A stretch of DNA of 64,000 bases. Source: Lentisalinibacter sediminis. Lineage in GTDB: Bacteria; Pseudomonadota; Gammaproteobacteria; Steroidobacterales; Woeseiaceae. The stretch spans positions 434,001 through 498,000 of the forward strand of contig NZ_JAPDRF010000003.1 of assembly GCF_040706615.1 (NCBI RefSeq). Reading direction: 5' to 3'. This document shows positions 11,667-20,013 of the stretch, piece by piece. The first letter of the stretch is position 1. Every line of letters starts with the position of its first letter. The position numbers and the translations under genes were made by a program. The notes under the pieces are model-generated. The model saw only the letters and a program-made list of their open reading frames with translations, ran no database searches and had not been told where the DNA came from.

Positions 11667-12305
11667 TCAGGGGGTAAGAGAGTTGCGTATCTGGTTCTTG
11701 AAATCGTCGTTGACCTTCTGCCAGTCGATCGCGCCGGGGCTGATCAGCCACAGATAGGTCATGCCGGAAATGTAGGCCACGTAGCGGGCGCCCTCGCTCT
11801 GGGGATCGGCATCGCGCCGAACGGTGCCCTGATCGATGCCGCGGCGTACCCAGCCCGCGACGTCCTCGCGCTGGCGCTCGTAGCTCTCGTCGGCAATCTG
11901 GCGGAACTCCGAGCGGGGACTGGCGGCCTCGCACAGCAGGATGTGCAGTACCCGGATCTCGTCGGGCCACTGCTCTATGAAGCGGCGGTAGGCCTCGGCG
12001 GCCGAACACATCGCCTCGATACCCACCTGGCCATCGACCGCTTTGTCCAGGTGACTCATCCAGTGTCTCAGGACGGACTTTCCAACCGCCTGGAACAGGC
12101 CCGACTTGGTGCCGAAACGGTAGGAGGCGAGCCCGCGGCTGTATCCGGCGAGCTCGCCGATGAGCTGCAGCGTGGTCTTCTCGGTGCCCCGCTCGAGGAT
12201 CAGCGCTTTCGCCGCCTCGATCATCGCGGCATCGGACTGCGCCGAGCGCTCCGCCTGCGTGCGGGGCGCGGCGTCGTGATCGATGTCGCCGGGGTTTACG
12301 GACAA
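11667..12305 (-). CDS. TetR/AcrR family regulator of the branched-chain acyl-CoA operon
   Basis: 212-aa regulator with an N-terminal helix-turn-helix (about 25-70: LIGELAGYSRGLASYRFGTKSGLF) and a helical ligand-binding domain. The start is a TTG at 12305, supported by AAGG 8 bases upstream and a normal TetR N-terminus; no ATG gives a complete helix-turn-helix. It is the first gene of its operon and is divergent from the P450 gene, so it probably represses both from palindromes in the shared promoter (12341-12391). The ligand is likely an acyl-CoA, by analogy with other degradation regulators. Confidence 0.9.
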   Translation of the reverse strand: MSVNPGDIDHDAAPRTQAERSAQSDAAMIEAAKALILERGTEKTTLQLIGELAGYSRGLASYRFGTKSGLFQAVGKSVLRHWMSHLDKAVDGQVGIEAMCSAAEAYRRFIEQWPDEIRVLHILLCEAASPRSEFRQIADESYERQREDVAGWVRRGIDQGTVRRDADPQSEGARYVAYISGMTYLWLISPGAIDWQKVNDDFKNQIRNSLTP

Positions 12306-12340
12306 AAGAAATACCTTATTAGCAGTGCGGCCAGAATTTA

Positions 12341-12391
12341 CTTGTTGTCAACAAGCAAGCGAGTATACTCGCACTATTGCAGGGCAACAAG
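12341..12391. promoter_or_regulatory. Overlapping divergent promoters and operator palindromes (tetR operon / P450)
   Basis: A 15-base inverted repeat CTTGTTG-T-CAACAAG (12341-12355) is followed by the perfect 14-base palindrome GCGAGTATACTCGC (12359-12372). The + strand reads TTGTTG (12342-12347), 16 bp, TATACT (12364-12369) toward the P450 gene. The - strand reads TTGTTG (12390-12385), 17 bp, TATACT (12367-12362) toward tetR. The two -10 boxes therefore overlap inside one palindrome, and CAACAAG flanks it on both sides. Confidence 0.65.
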
Positions 12392-12414
12392 TCGGGAAAC
12401 GGGGGTCTCCATCC

Positions 12415-13788
12415 ATGAGCGCAGAAGCCTCACAGATACATCATCGGGCGCAGGAGAAGGCGCCGGCCACCAACGATCTCGGTCATATTCCCGGGGAAGA
12501 CGGACTGCCCTGGGTCGGCCACGGATTCGAGCTCCTCAGGGACGCGCGCGCACTCTCGCGGCGCATGCGCGAGACCTACGGACCGGTCTATCGCACGAAG
12601 ATGGCGGGGCAGTCGAGCGTCGCGCTGGCCGGTGCCGACGCGCTCGAGAAGGTCCTGCTGAATCGGGAAAAGAACTTCTCCAGCGAACTCGGCTGGGACC
12701 ATACGCTCGGGCGGCTGTTCACCCGCGGCCTAATGCTCATGGACTTCGACGAGCACCGCTACCACCGCCGCATCATGAACGCCGCGTTCAAGCGCGAGGC
12801 GCTCGAGCACTACATGGACAGCATGAACACGGTGGTGACCGAGGGCATCAAGCCGTGGGCGAACGAGCGCGACTTCCGCTTCTACCCCGCCATCAAACAG
12901 CTGACTCTGGACAACGCCGCCGTCGCCTTCCTCGGCCTCGAGCTCGGCCCGGAGGCCGATCGGCTGAACAAGGCGTTCGTCGACACCGTGGCGGCGAGCC
13001 TCGCCATCGTCCGCGTCCCCGTGCCCGGCCTCAGCTTCTGGAAAGGCCTGAAGGGCCGCGAACTCCTTGCCGATTTCTTCGCACGGCTGATACCGGAGCG
13101 CCGTGGCACGGACGGCAAGGACATGTTCACGCGGCTGTGCAACGCCACCACCGACGACGGCCAGTCCTTCACCGATCAGGACATCATCGACCACATGATC
13201 TTCCTCATGATGGCGGCCCACGACACACTCACCAGCACGCTCACGACCAGCGCCTACGCGCTCGCCGCCCATCCGGAGTGGCAGGAGCGGCTGCGCGCGG
13301 AGGCCCGCAGTGTCGGCGAGGGGCCGGTGCAATACGACGACCTCGACAAGCTCGAGCAGACCGACTGGCTCTTCAGCGAGGCCATGCGCATGTGGGGGCC
13401 GGTACCCTACATCCCGCGCCGTACGCTGAAGGAGTTCGAGTGGGAGGGCTACCGGATACCGGCCAACAGCCAGGTCACCGTGTCGCCGGACGCCGCCCAC
13501 CGCGACCCGAACATATGGACCGAGCCGGAGACATTCGACCCCGAACGCTTCAGTCCGGACCGTGCCGAACACAAGCGCCATGCGTTTGCCTACGCACCCT
13601 ACGGTGGCGGCGTCCACAAGTGTCTCGGCATGCACTTCGCGGCCATCCTGGCCAAGGTCTTCCTGCACCGCTTCGTGCTCACCTACGATTGCAGCGTGCC
13701 GGACGGTTACGAATACCAGGTGCAGCAGGTGCCCATCCCGAAGCCGAAGGACGGACTGAAGCTGCAGTTGAGGCCCGTCGCGTCCTGA
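12415..13788 (+). CDS. Cytochrome P450
   Basis: Soluble haem monooxygenase of 457 aa with no membrane anchor. Visible motifs: I-helix AAHDTLTS (about 267-274, acid/alcohol pair for O2 activation), K-helix EAMR (Glu322-Arg325), and the haem loop PYGGGVHKCLG with Cys403 as thiolate ligand. The usual Phe of the haem signature is Tyr. Start at ATG 12415; upstream in-frame codons cross the promoter. Divergent from the TetR-led operon with AMACR and beta-oxidation enzymes, so it probably hydroxylates a branched hydrocarbon, terpenoid or sterol side chain that then enters that pathway (inference). No ferredoxin partner lies next to it. Confidence 0.92.
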   Translation: MSAEASQIHHRAQEKAPATNDLGHIPGEDGLPWVGHGFELLRDARALSRRMRETYGPVYRTKMAGQSSVALAGADALEKVLLNREKNFSSELGWDHTLGRLFTRGLMLMDFDEHRYHRRIMNAAFKREALEHYMDSMNTVVTEGIKPWANERDFRFYPAIKQLTLDNAAVAFLGLELGPEADRLNKAFVDTVAASLAIVRVPVPGLSFWKGLKGRELLADFFARLIPERRGTDGKDMFTRLCNATTDDGQSFTDQDIIDHMIFLMMAAHDTLTSTLTTSAYALAAHPEWQERLRAEARSVGEGPVQYDDLDKLEQTDWLFSEAMRMWGPVPYIPRRTLKEFEWEGYRIPANSQVTVSPDAAHRDPNIWTEPETFDPERFSPDRAEHKRHAFAYAPYGGGVHKCLGMHFAAILAKVFLHRFVLTYDCSVPDGYEYQVQQVPIPKPKDGLKLQLRPVAS

Positions 13789-13790
13789 GC

Positions 13791-13982
13791 GGCGACGCCA
13801 TAGGCTTTGCGGCAGAAAGCCCCGAGCAGGTGGAGGCGTTCCACACTTCGGGCCTCGCGAACGGCGGCACCGCCATCGAAGACCCGCCGGGTGCGCCGCC
13901 GAGCAGTAGGGGCGATCTCTACCTGGCCTATCTCCGCGATCCGGACGGCAACAAGATCTGTGCACTGCACCTGTCGCGGTGA
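13791..13982 (+). pseudogene. 3' fragment of a VOC (glyoxalase-like) family gene
   Basis: Directly after the P450 stop, in another frame, 63 codons read as the C-terminal half of a VOC-superfamily protein: IGFAAESPEQVEAFHTSGLA, a GGTAIEDPP linker, then LYLAYLRDPDGNKICALHL and a stop. The DPDGN-x-I-x-A-x-H pattern is the usual metal-site strand. No start codon, ribosome-binding site or N-terminal half is present, so this is a remnant. Confidence 0.7.
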
Positions 13983-13997
13983 GGCACGGCTGATCGC

Positions 13998-14241
13998 AGG
14001 TCCATGTTTTCCAGCAGCTAGATCCCGTGCAGCGTGATGAGCTCCTGATGAACCATGTGTCTCGGTGAATCGTCGCCCTGAATCTCGTTTTCCCTGATCC
14101 CCTGTCGCGCGAGCGCATCCTTGACATCATCAATCGTGACTCGTGACGGCTGGATAGAGTGGCGACGTTCTTGTCTCCCGCGATATCGATCAGGATACCT
14201 CGGGTTTTGAAGGGTCCCGCCTGTGATCCTCCGGGCCCCAT
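13998..14241 (-). pseudogene. Decayed cyclase-family (kynurenine formamidase-like) gene fragment
   Basis: Read on the - strand, the stretch gives FKTRGILIDIAGDKNV, then in a second frame VTIDDVKDALARQGI followed by HMVHQELITLHGI, a TAG stop, and LLENMDL in the same frame after the stop. These are successive conserved blocks of the cyclase family (PF04199), whose members read roughly TRGVLLDVA, ITVDDLEAAL and HQELL..GI-x-LLEN-x-L. So at least one frameshift (near 14150-14165), a likely internal deletion and an in-frame TAG are visible. Both ends of the gene are missing. The family call is from memory of the motif order. Confidence 0.6.
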
Positions 14242-14371
14242 ACGGGGCTTGGCCACCGGGGTCCCTTCTCGCCTGTTTGCCCCATTCTCTGGCCGCAAGA
14301 GCACAGACAGAGGGAAGGCCGGGATTCCAGTCCAGCCGTTACACCCGGCTTGATGCGGCCCCGGACAGAAC

Positions 14372-14394
14372 GGCGGCGGGCGTTGCCCGCCGCC
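14372..14394 (-). terminator. GC-rich stem-loop after the 14.4-kb secreted-protein gene
   Basis: Perfect 10-bp inverted repeat GGCGGCGGGC / GCCCGCCGCC with a 3-base loop, 20 bp after the stop of the - strand gene. There is no clear T-run on the - strand, so termination is uncertain. The remaining sequence from here to 14242 shows nothing recognisable. Confidence 0.35.
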
Positions 14395-14413
14395 TCTGTG
14401 AGTCTATCGCTCG

Positions 14414-15193
14414 TCAGTCACGAATCTTCCCCGACCGTATGCTCTCGACCACATACACGCGGGCATCGTCACAGTCGTCGATCCTGGCGAAGATCTCCTG
14501 AGACACGTCGCGTCCGCCTTTATTGGCGAAATTTTCTATATCGGACCCGACCTCTTCGAAACTGGTGTAGGCAGAAACCACTTTGTAGTCGAATTCGGCA
14601 TCGCCGCCGCCGAACATCGGCATCCAGTGGTAGTAGGCAGCCTTGGAGCCCGACTTTTCGAGGTGGTCCATCCATTTCAGCTCTGCCGCCCTGACGTCAC
14701 TGTATCTGTATCCCTCATTGAGCTCGCAGTCCATGATGCTGATGACTCCCGACCCGGGCGCCCCACCGCTCGGAGGTGCTTTGTACATCGCGGACGAGTA
14801 GGCGACGTGCGCGCCGCAATCCAGCACCTCCTCGAATGCCGCATTCATTTCCCTGCCATTCGATATCCAGTTCTGCAGGCCCGTACCCATGGCATTGCCA
14901 TCCGCGTAGGCGCCCAGCCAGAGGATGTCGAAATCCTGCGCCGGCGTGTAAAAGAAAGGCCTGAGTAGCCAGGCAGCATAATCGTCCATGTCGTTGTCGT
15001 CGGCGAACTTGCTCCACCGTTCGATCACCTTGGACAGATCCGCATCGTCCTTACCCTGCTTGAAATTGCACGCATACAACTCCACCGGTAAGACTTTGCC
15101 CATGCCATCGGCGCTGACCTGAGCGAAACCCGGTGTGGCGCTCAGCAGCATGCTGGCAACGACCCAGCAGATTACGGTTTTAGGACTGTTCAT
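14414..15193 (-). CDS. Secreted protein of unknown function
   Basis: 259 aa starting at ATG 15193 with GGGGAG four bases upstream. Residues 1-25 form a Sec signal peptide (hydrophobic VICWVVASMLLSA, cleavage probably after GFA). The mature part has four scattered cysteines (in ACNF, DCGAH, MDCEL, DDCDD) that could pair as disulfides, and several Trp/Tyr-rich blocks (YAAWLLRPFFY, YYHWMPMFGG). I recognise no catalytic motif. It stands alone: a pseudogene remnant lies downstream and about 280 bp with only a small hairpin (15229-15244) separates it from the lipocalin gene. Confidence 0.75.
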   Translation of the reverse strand: MNSPKTVICWVVASMLLSATPGFAQVSADGMGKVLPVELYACNFKQGKDDADLSKVIERWSKFADDNDMDDYAAWLLRPFFYTPAQDFDILWLGAYADGNAMGTGLQNWISNGREMNAAFEEVLDCGAHVAYSSAMYKAPPSGGAPGSGVISIMDCELNEGYRYSDVRAAELKWMDHLEKSGSKAAYYHWMPMFGGGDAEFDYKVVSAYTSFEEVGSDIENFANKGGRDVSQEIFARIDDCDDARVYVVESIRSGKIRD

Positions 15194-15474
15194 GACTCTC
15201 CCCTGTGCCTGTTCGGCTTTTTGATGTAACCGCTCGTAGGCGGTCGGCTTTGTCGCTCCCCCTACCCCCGGATGTGCCGTAACAGGGCGGATCAGTGAAA
15301 TTAGTTGAACAATTGGGCAATGTCCAGCGAAATCCACGACGACGGCGGACCGGGGCGAGCAGTCTCGATTGCTCGGCGTCGTGGTCGGGTCGTTGAGCGG
15401 GTTTTCGGGGGCGACGTCCGGAGTCCGATGCGAAGGGACCGTGTGGACTCGATAATCGAAGCCGGCCGCCCGGG

Positions 15475-15993
15475 TCAGGGAGCCCTGTCGTGTTCGACGA
15501 GGATCAGTTCGGACGTGTCGTATCCTGCTGCCTCGGCTTTGGAGATCAGCTCATCGAGCATCGCCCGGGGCAGCTCCGGTTCCCTCGCCAGAATCCAGAG
15601 ATAGGAGCGGTTCGGGCCGGCAACCATCGAGTATTCGTAGTTCTCGCCAAGCTCGAATATGTTGTAGGCGCCGTAGAAAGGACCGAAGAACGAAACCTTG
15701 AGCCGCCCGACGCTGGGGTCGCCGATGAAGTAGGCTTTACCTTCAGCCTCGTCCCACTCGCCGCTCTCGGTGCGATAACCGCGATTCAGCACGCGGACGC
15801 CGCCGTCCTCGCGCATCGAGTAGTCTGCAGTGACATTCGACAACCCGCGCTCGAACCGGTGATCGAGACGCGCTATCTCATACCAGGTGCCGAGGTACGG
15901 TTCGAGTTCGAAGCCATCGACCGGATCGATGCCTTCGGGGATTCCGGTGCAGCCCGCCAGCGCGAACACGGCAACCAGTAGCAGCCTTCTCAT
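15475..15993 (-). CDS. blc: Outer-membrane lipoprotein lipocalin (Blc)
   Basis: Bacterial lipocalin of 172 aa that binds lysophospholipids or fatty acids at the outer membrane. The N-terminus MRRLLLVAVFALAGC is a lipoprotein signal with lipobox LAGC. The first structural motif YLGTWYEIARLDHRFERGL is the lipocalin GxW signature, followed by YLWILAREP as the last conserved strand. The start at ATG 15993 is set by GAGGAA six bases upstream; an upstream in-frame ATG lacks one. The residue after the lipid-attachment Cys is Thr, consistent with outer-membrane sorting. Confidence 0.93.
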   Translation of the reverse strand: MRRLLLVAVFALAGCTGIPEGIDPVDGFELEPYLGTWYEIARLDHRFERGLSNVTADYSMREDGGVRVLNRGYRTESGEWDEAEGKAYFIGDPSVGRLKVSFFGPFYGAYNIFELGENYEYSMVAGPNRSYLWILAREPELPRAMLDELISKAEAAGYDTSELILVEHDRAP

Positions 15994-16258
15994 GGGGGTT
16001 CCTCGGGGCATCCGAAATGCGTTGACTCCGGAGATCATACCTCATGAGGAGCAAACGGCCGCCTTGCCAACGGAAAGGAACGCCCGTCTGATTTTCGCCG
16101 TTACCCCGCTGGCGCAGTGGCTCGAAGCGAGGCAGACTCGTTCCCTTTGGCGAGCAACCAGAGCCATCGGGGATACGGGCATGATTCGTTTCGATTGCTT
16201 GCGCTCGAGCCTTCTTGCACGACGCGCAATGACGCGGAGTATGCAAAGGGGCGGCGGG

Positions 16259-17479
16259 ATGCGACGGTGGACGATGGCAAGTGTCGCTTTGCTGCTGAGT
16301 CCGTTGCTGGTGGCGGAAGATTTTCGCGACAGGTTCACGGCGGTAACGCCGCTCAATTTCGACGCGGGCGGCACCGTGAGCCGGCAGTTCCATCTGAACG
16401 TGGGCGCTTACCGCCCGCAGATGACCATTTACTGCACCGGCGACACCCGTGCATTGCCTGTCGTCCTGCGGGAAGCCGTCTCCGGCCAGCGCGTTCGCCA
16501 CAGCGGCGGGGAAGACGAGCTGGCCGATTACGTTGCCGGTGACCCGCTGCTCGATAGCGTCATCGTGTTGCACCGTGGGGAGGTCGTCTTCGAAGCGTAC
16601 CCGCGGATGCAGCCCTGGGAGCGGCACTTCGCGTGGTCCGTGACCAAGGTGCTGACGGCCGCCACGCTGGCGGTGCTGGTTGTCGAGGACCGGGTCGAGA
16701 TGGCAGCACCGGTGGAACGCTACCTGCCGGCACTCGACGGTTCGGCCTGGGCCGGCACTTCTCTGCAATCCGTTGCGGACATGGCCTCCGGCATCGACTG
16801 CCTGGACAGCGACGGATACCACGATCCGGACACCTGCATCTATCAGCTGGAAGAATCCCTGGGCATCACCGCCGACACGGGGCGGGAACCGGACTTTGTC
16901 GGACACCTTCGCTCGATGTCGCGGCTTCGGCCTGCGGCCAGCAAGAACGAGTACGTGTCAGCGAATACCGCCGTGCTCGGCCAGGTGATCGAGGCCGTGA
17001 CCGGCAGGCCTCTCGCCGAGGCGGTGCAAGTGCTCCTGTGGAGCCGCATCGGCCCGGAGGCGGACGGACTCATGACCGTCAGCAACCAGGGTTATGCTTA
17101 CGCCGGCGGCGGGCTGTCGGCGCGGCTGCGCGATGTGGGCCACCTCGGCCTGGCGATCATGGAGGGCGGGCCCGGCGGTGAGTCCATCCTGACGACAATG
17201 CAGAGCGGCGGCACCGCACTCACCAACGACAGGAAGCAGACGCTGATTGACGTTTTCGCTGATGATATGCCGGTGCGCGCCGCGTGGCAGTGGGATCTCG
17301 TGTGGCCTGACGGCGCCCACTTCAAACTTGGCTACGATGGCCAGGGCCTTTACATCGACCCTGCCCGCCAGCCGGTCATCGCAGCGATACCTCATGCACT
17401 ACCCCACGACAACACGACTTTTTCGATCCCCTCTGCCGTCGTCCACCTTCCGGATACGGCGAATCCGACTTTCTCGTAG
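16259..17479 (+). CDS. Serine hydrolase, beta-lactamase/esterase family, with probably replaced C-terminus
   Basis: Exported class C beta-lactamase-fold hydrolase of 406 aa, starting MRRWTMASVALLL with a Sec signal. The catalytic Ser-x-x-Lys is in FAWSVTKVL, and the Tyr motif is in EYVSANTAVLGQ, as in 6-aminohexanoate-dimer hydrolase-like esterases. Typical members continue with a conserved strand after GLYIDP; here the last 29 codons (17392-17479) are the antisense of the 3' end of the convergent GNAT gene. The original end may have been lost. Whether the protein is still active cannot be told. Physiological substrate unknown. Confidence 0.82.
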   Translation: MRRWTMASVALLLSPLLVAEDFRDRFTAVTPLNFDAGGTVSRQFHLNVGAYRPQMTIYCTGDTRALPVVLREAVSGQRVRHSGGEDELADYVAGDPLLDSVIVLHRGEVVFEAYPRMQPWERHFAWSVTKVLTAATLAVLVVEDRVEMAAPVERYLPALDGSAWAGTSLQSVADMASGIDCLDSDGYHDPDTCIYQLEESLGITADTGREPDFVGHLRSMSRLRPAASKNEYVSANTAVLGQVIEAVTGRPLAEAVQVLLWSRIGPEADGLMTVSNQGYAYAGGGLSARLRDVGHLGLAIMEGGPGGESILTTMQSGGTALTNDRKQTLIDVFADDMPVRAAWQWDLVWPDGAHFKLGYDGQGLYIDPARQPVIAAIPHALPHDNTTFSIPSAVVHLPDTANPTFS

Positions 17480-17844
17480 AGCGCCACGGCCGGCAGGTTC
17501 CCGCCGGCCGTCTCCACGGTCGCCGTTCGCCACTCGACTCTCTCCAGCAGGGCCTGCAATAGCCGCGTGCCCCAGCCCTGGCGGAAGTAACGGGGATCTA
17601 CCGCCAGATTCCGTATGTCGAGATGCGGCCCATCGATTGCAAACTCCACGGCCGCCACGAGATCCGCACCTTCGCAGGCGCCGAGATACGCCCCGGGAGA
17701 GGATCGAATCTGCTGCGCGGTGCGCCGCAACGGCGGAAAGTCCTCCGCACCGATGAGTTGCGCCTCCACTATGTACGAACGCTGGAAGAGCGCATGGATT
17801 CGCATCGCGACCTCTTCGGACCGGTGATCCAGCAATTCGAACAT
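17392..17844 (-). CDS. GNAT family N-acetyltransferase
   Basis: 150-aa acetyl-CoA-dependent acyltransferase. Motif A is clear: IRNLAVDPRYFRQGWGTRLL, with the pyrophosphate-binding Q/R-x-x-G-x-G/A pattern as RQGWGT, preceded by the strand VAAVEFAIDG and followed by NLPAVALYEKVGFAVSG. The substrate (small molecule or protein N-terminus) cannot be assigned. It is convergent with the serine hydrolase gene and overlaps it by 88 bp. No operon partner is evident. Confidence 0.88.
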   Translation of the reverse strand: MFELLDHRSEEVAMRIHALFQRSYIVEAQLIGAEDFPPLRRTAQQIRSSPGAYLGACEGADLVAAVEFAIDGPHLDIRNLAVDPRYFRQGWGTRLLQALLERVEWRTATVETAGGNLPAVALYEKVGFAVSGRWTTAEGIEKVVLSWGSA

Positions 17845-18047
17845 GCAGCGCTCTCTGGCGGTCCCGGTCGGGACCGCTGATCAGGTTACCATTGACCCGA
17901 TCGTGATGCCGTGCCCGCGGCCATCAGGAGACACTCCGCGCCGATATCGCCGCAGCCGGAAGCGTTGCCGAAGTTCTGCTGCTGGCGCGCAGTGGCGCCC
18001 GGCGCATCCACCTTGACCGGAGCGAACTGACGGATGTCCGCGGTTCC

Positions 18048-19130
18048 CTAGACGAGAGTCGCAGCAGAAGCGTCCCGCTCGGCGCCGTCCAATTCTGCGC
18101 GCACACGCGGCAGGCAATCAGGGTGGTTCGAATTCAGCCAGGCGATAAGCGATTCGCGGACGTCGCAGCGCAAGTCCCATGCCCTCGAAGCATCGGCCGC
18201 GGTGCAGAGCACCCGCAGAGTCATACCGCGGGCATCAGCATCGGTGATCTGCACGTTCCAGAACCGACCGTCCCACTTCGGATGGCCCTCTATGATGGGA
18301 ACCAGCGCGTCGCGCACACGATCGACGGGCGTTCGGTAGTCGACCGTGACAGTGACGACGCCCGTAATGTCCGCAGTGTGCCGCGTCCAGTTCTGAAACG
18401 GCCGGGTCAGGAAGTAGGTCAGCGGGATCACCAGGCGGCGATCGTCCCAGATGCGCATGACCACGTAAGTCGCGCCGATCTCTTCGACGCGGCCCCACTC
18501 ACCCTCGACTATGAGCACGTCATCGAGGTTGATCGGCTCGGTCATCGCAATCTGGATCGAGGCCAGGACGTTCTCGACGAACGGGCGTGCGGCAAGACCG
18601 ATGACCAGACCTGCAACTCCGGCGGAAGCCAGAAGGCCGGCGCCCAACGTACGGATTGATGGAAACGTCGTCAGTACGGCACCGGCCGTCACGACCGTGA
18701 CCAGAATAATCAGAATTCGGGTCAGCAGCCGGAACTTGGTGTTCACTGCACGAGCCGCCCGGTTGTCTGCCACCTCCATCCGGTAGCGACGCTCGACCAC
18801 CCGTCTCGCCACCAGTGTGACGGCCACAAAAAGCCAGCCTGCCGAGATGATCGCGGCGATGGTCGCGCCGTGTCGAACGGCCTCCACCGCGGTTTGCTGA
18901 ACACGGGTAGCGGGGACTGCGGCCAGAACCGCCATGGCCGGGAATCCCAACAGCAGAGGTCCGTCGACGGCGTTCAGACCGGCGTCTATCCACTCATTCC
19001 AGCGATCGCGAGCAAGCCGCCGCGCCGCCAGCATTGTCGCTTTTACCACGATCCAGGTCGCGACGAAGACGATCGCCATCCACACCAGCGCATCGACGGT
19101 GGTGTTCTCATGTAACAGTGGCAGTTGCAT
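18048..19130 (-). CDS. Small-conductance mechanosensitive channel (MscS family)
   Basis: Inner-membrane channel of 360 aa that opens on membrane tension during osmotic downshock. Four to five hydrophobic segments occupy roughly residues 10-195. The pore-lining helix is rich in Gly and Ala (LGAGLLASAGVAGLVIGLAA), followed by the beta domain (NLDDVLIVEGEWGRVEEIGA, then MRIWDDRRLVIPLTYF), which are standard MscS signatures. A cytosolic alpha/beta domain ends the protein. The 200 bp downstream of its stop hold no gene I can support. Divergent from the SDR gene at 19212. Confidence 0.93.
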   Translation of the reverse strand: MQLPLLHENTTVDALVWMAIVFVATWIVVKATMLAARRLARDRWNEWIDAGLNAVDGPLLLGFPAMAVLAAVPATRVQQTAVEAVRHGATIAAIISAGWLFVAVTLVARRVVERRYRMEVADNRAARAVNTKFRLLTRILIILVTVVTAGAVLTTFPSIRTLGAGLLASAGVAGLVIGLAARPFVENVLASIQIAMTEPINLDDVLIVEGEWGRVEEIGATYVVMRIWDDRRLVIPLTYFLTRPFQNWTRHTADITGVVTVTVDYRTPVDRVRDALVPIIEGHPKWDGRFWNVQITDADARGMTLRVLCTAADASRAWDLRCDVRESLIAWLNSNHPDCLPRVRAELDGAERDASAATLV

Positions 19131-19211
19131 GGTGGATTCCGGCCCCGGCGCATGCGAAGCTTCCTACTCTCCCACATTGGCCTGGCCAATTGAAGCAGGG
19201 GAAGAGCCGAG

Positions 19212-19952
19212 ATGAAGCAGAGAGTCGCGCTGGTCACCGGCGCAAGCTCGGGAATCGGCGAAGCCGTCGTTGCACACCTCGCGGAGTCGGATTATCGGAT
19301 CTTCGCGGCGGGAAGAGACCGCGCAAGAACGAGACGGCTATGCGATCGCTATTCGAATGTCGCGACGTGGGTCGGAGACATCACGTCGGCGGACTCGTGC
19401 GCCGAACTGATCGCAGCCTGCATCGCACAGTTCGGTCGGCTCGATCTCCTGGTCAACAACGCAGGAATCTACCGGCGGGCGAATGCCGAGGAAACGACCG
19501 ACGACCTCTGGCTGGAGACGGTTGCTATCAACCTGAACGCACCCTTCTTCCTCAGCCGTGCAGCGATGCCGCACTTGCGGGAAACGAAAGGCGTGATCCT
19601 GAATATTGCCTCCGACTGGGGCCTGTCAGGCGGGGCGCGTGCCGTCGCGTACTGTGCCAGCAAAGGCGGTCTGGTCCTGATGACAAAAGCGATGGCGCTC
19701 GATCATGCGCGCGAAGGCATCCGGGTCAACGCCATCTGCCCCGGCGACGTCGAGACGCCCATGCTGTACGCGGAGGGAGCGACGCGCGGTCTGGATCCGC
19801 AACAGGCGAGACGTGAAGCCGATGCTGCCAGCCCGACCGGCCGAGTCACGACACCGCAGGAAGTGGCGGCCCTCGTGGCGTTTCTGGCGTCTGACGCAGC
19901 CGCCCAGATTACCGGGGCCGCCGTTCCCATCGACGGTGGCAATACCGCTTAG
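19212..19952 (+). CDS. SDR family oxidoreductase
   Basis: Classical short-chain dehydrogenase of 246 aa. TGASSGIG (9-16) binds NAD(P); LLVNNAGIYRR, a Ser (NIASDWG) and YCASKGG give the catalytic tetrad. The end ITGAAVPIDGGNTA is the normal classical-SDR C-terminus. The GRD after the second strand hints at NADP preference, but this is weak. ATG 19212 is preceded by a purine-rich GGGGAAGAG. It stands alone between a divergent MscS gene and a convergent SDR gene, so the substrate is unknown. Confidence 0.9.
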   Translation: MKQRVALVTGASSGIGEAVVAHLAESDYRIFAAGRDRARTRRLCDRYSNVATWVGDITSADSCAELIAACIAQFGRLDLLVNNAGIYRRANAEETTDDLWLETVAINLNAPFFLSRAAMPHLRETKGVILNIASDWGLSGGARAVAYCASKGGLVLMTKAMALDHAREGIRVNAICPGDVETPMLYAEGATRGLDPQQARREADAASPTGRVTTPQEVAALVAFLASDAAAQITGAAVPIDGGNTA

Positions 19953-20013
19953 CAGTCTCCGCCGTCGCGCCCGGAGAGACGAACCGGCCGCCGGCATGCC
20001 GGATACGTGTTGA

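Noticed and set aside
15229..15244. Small hairpin ACCGC-N6-GCGGT upstream of the 14.4-kb secreted-protein gene
   Set aside because: Five base pairs in GC-rich DNA is expected by chance; no riboswitch-like structure around it.
17882..18047. Short coding-looking stretch (frame with LRADIAAAGSVAEVLLLARS) between the GNAT and MscS genes
   Set aside because: No start codon, no ribosome-binding site and no recognisable family; possibly a remnant but not supportable.
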